DNA from: Flammeovirgaceae bacterium UBA2786
Lineage (GTDB): Bacteria > Bacteroidota > Bacteroidia > Cytophagales > Cyclobacteriaceae
DNA length: 33,228 nucleotides
Reading direction: 5' to 3'
Assembly (NCBI GenBank): GCA_002352225.1
Contig: DEIA01000020.1
Location: forward strand, 34,627 to 67,854
The translations under genes and the position numbers were made by a program. Shown in pieces: positions 33,193-33,228 of the stretch. The notes beneath the pieces were generated by a model that saw only the letters and a list, made by a program, of their open reading frames with translations, ran no database searches and was not told the origin of the DNA. Within the stretch, counting starts at the first letter, position 1. The number at the start of each line of letters is the position of its first letter.

Positions 33193-33228
33193 ATTGTGTT
33201 TGATTTTTAATCAGCAGAGGAGGAGGGA

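Noticed and set aside
33006..33203. 65-codon plus-strand ORF near the right edge
   Set aside because: Its last third reads through a clear bidirectional terminator, and the protein has no domain-like pattern.

Overview
The window looks like chromosomal DNA from a member of the Bacteroidota, most likely Cytophagales. The evidence is several -7 boxes of the form TAnnTTTG (some with a TTTG -33 box 19-20 nt upstream), few Shine-Dalgarno sequences, and families typical of that phylum: HYC_CC_PP, DUF3347, CusB adaptors with an N-terminal CPMHP/CPVCGM metal-binding domain, WbqC, and a ClpC with an IGF loop. I cannot place the genus. Coding density is high and no transposase, integrase, CRISPR array or rRNA is visible.

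Layout. 1-12 (-) is the 5' edge of an initiator tRNA gene with a good promoter at 80-111. 170-4587 (+) holds threonine aldolase, RarA and a VWA-like membrane protein. 4631-6212 (-) is a hipBA toxin-antitoxin module, inserted so that the last ~14 codons of the VWA gene, plus what looks like its original terminator, are found again on the far side (6291-6369). 6377-6838 is an SseB-like gene. 6839-7126 is a gene-free stretch with a strong hairpin. 7127-7840 (-) is an unknown lipoprotein. 7968-10523 (-) is clpC. 10633-11996 (-) holds a WbqC-family gene and a YciO/Sua5-family gene. 12082-14560 (+) holds mltG, a hotdog thioesterase and a YihY/BrkB membrane protein. 14607-15224 (-) is a LysE-family exporter.

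15335-22219 (+) is a sulfur-oxidation and sulfur-transport cluster: a TauE/SafE-type exporter, a split YeeE/YedE pair, a TsdA-like dihaem thiosulfate dehydrogenase, an exported rhodanese, a Tat-exported SoxB-like dimetal hydrolase, and a CstB-like persulfide dioxygenase with a pseudo-rhodanese and an active rhodanese. No SoxYZ, SoxXA or SoxCD lies between them. Two intergenic regions of this cluster carry a perfect TGAC-N4-GTCA palindrome and a third carries a one-mismatch version, so a shared regulator is plausible. The likely scheme is uptake or exchange of thiosulfate and sulfite (YeeE pair, TSUP), oxidation of thiosulfate to tetrathionate in the periplasm (TsdA), a SoxB-like hydrolase and rhodanese acting on exported sulfane sulfur, and cytoplasmic persulfide clearance (CstB-like).

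22309-30407 (-) converges on it and is a copper/silver (CusCBA-type) efflux operon: HYC_CC_PP protein, CusA, TolC-family protein, two tandem CusB-type adaptors, and a DUF3347 protein. CusA is divided into two ORFs by one in-frame TAA, with an ATG two codons later. The window ends with a divergent M28 peptidase fused to a multi-pass membrane region (30601-32877) and a gene-poor stretch ending in a bidirectional terminator.
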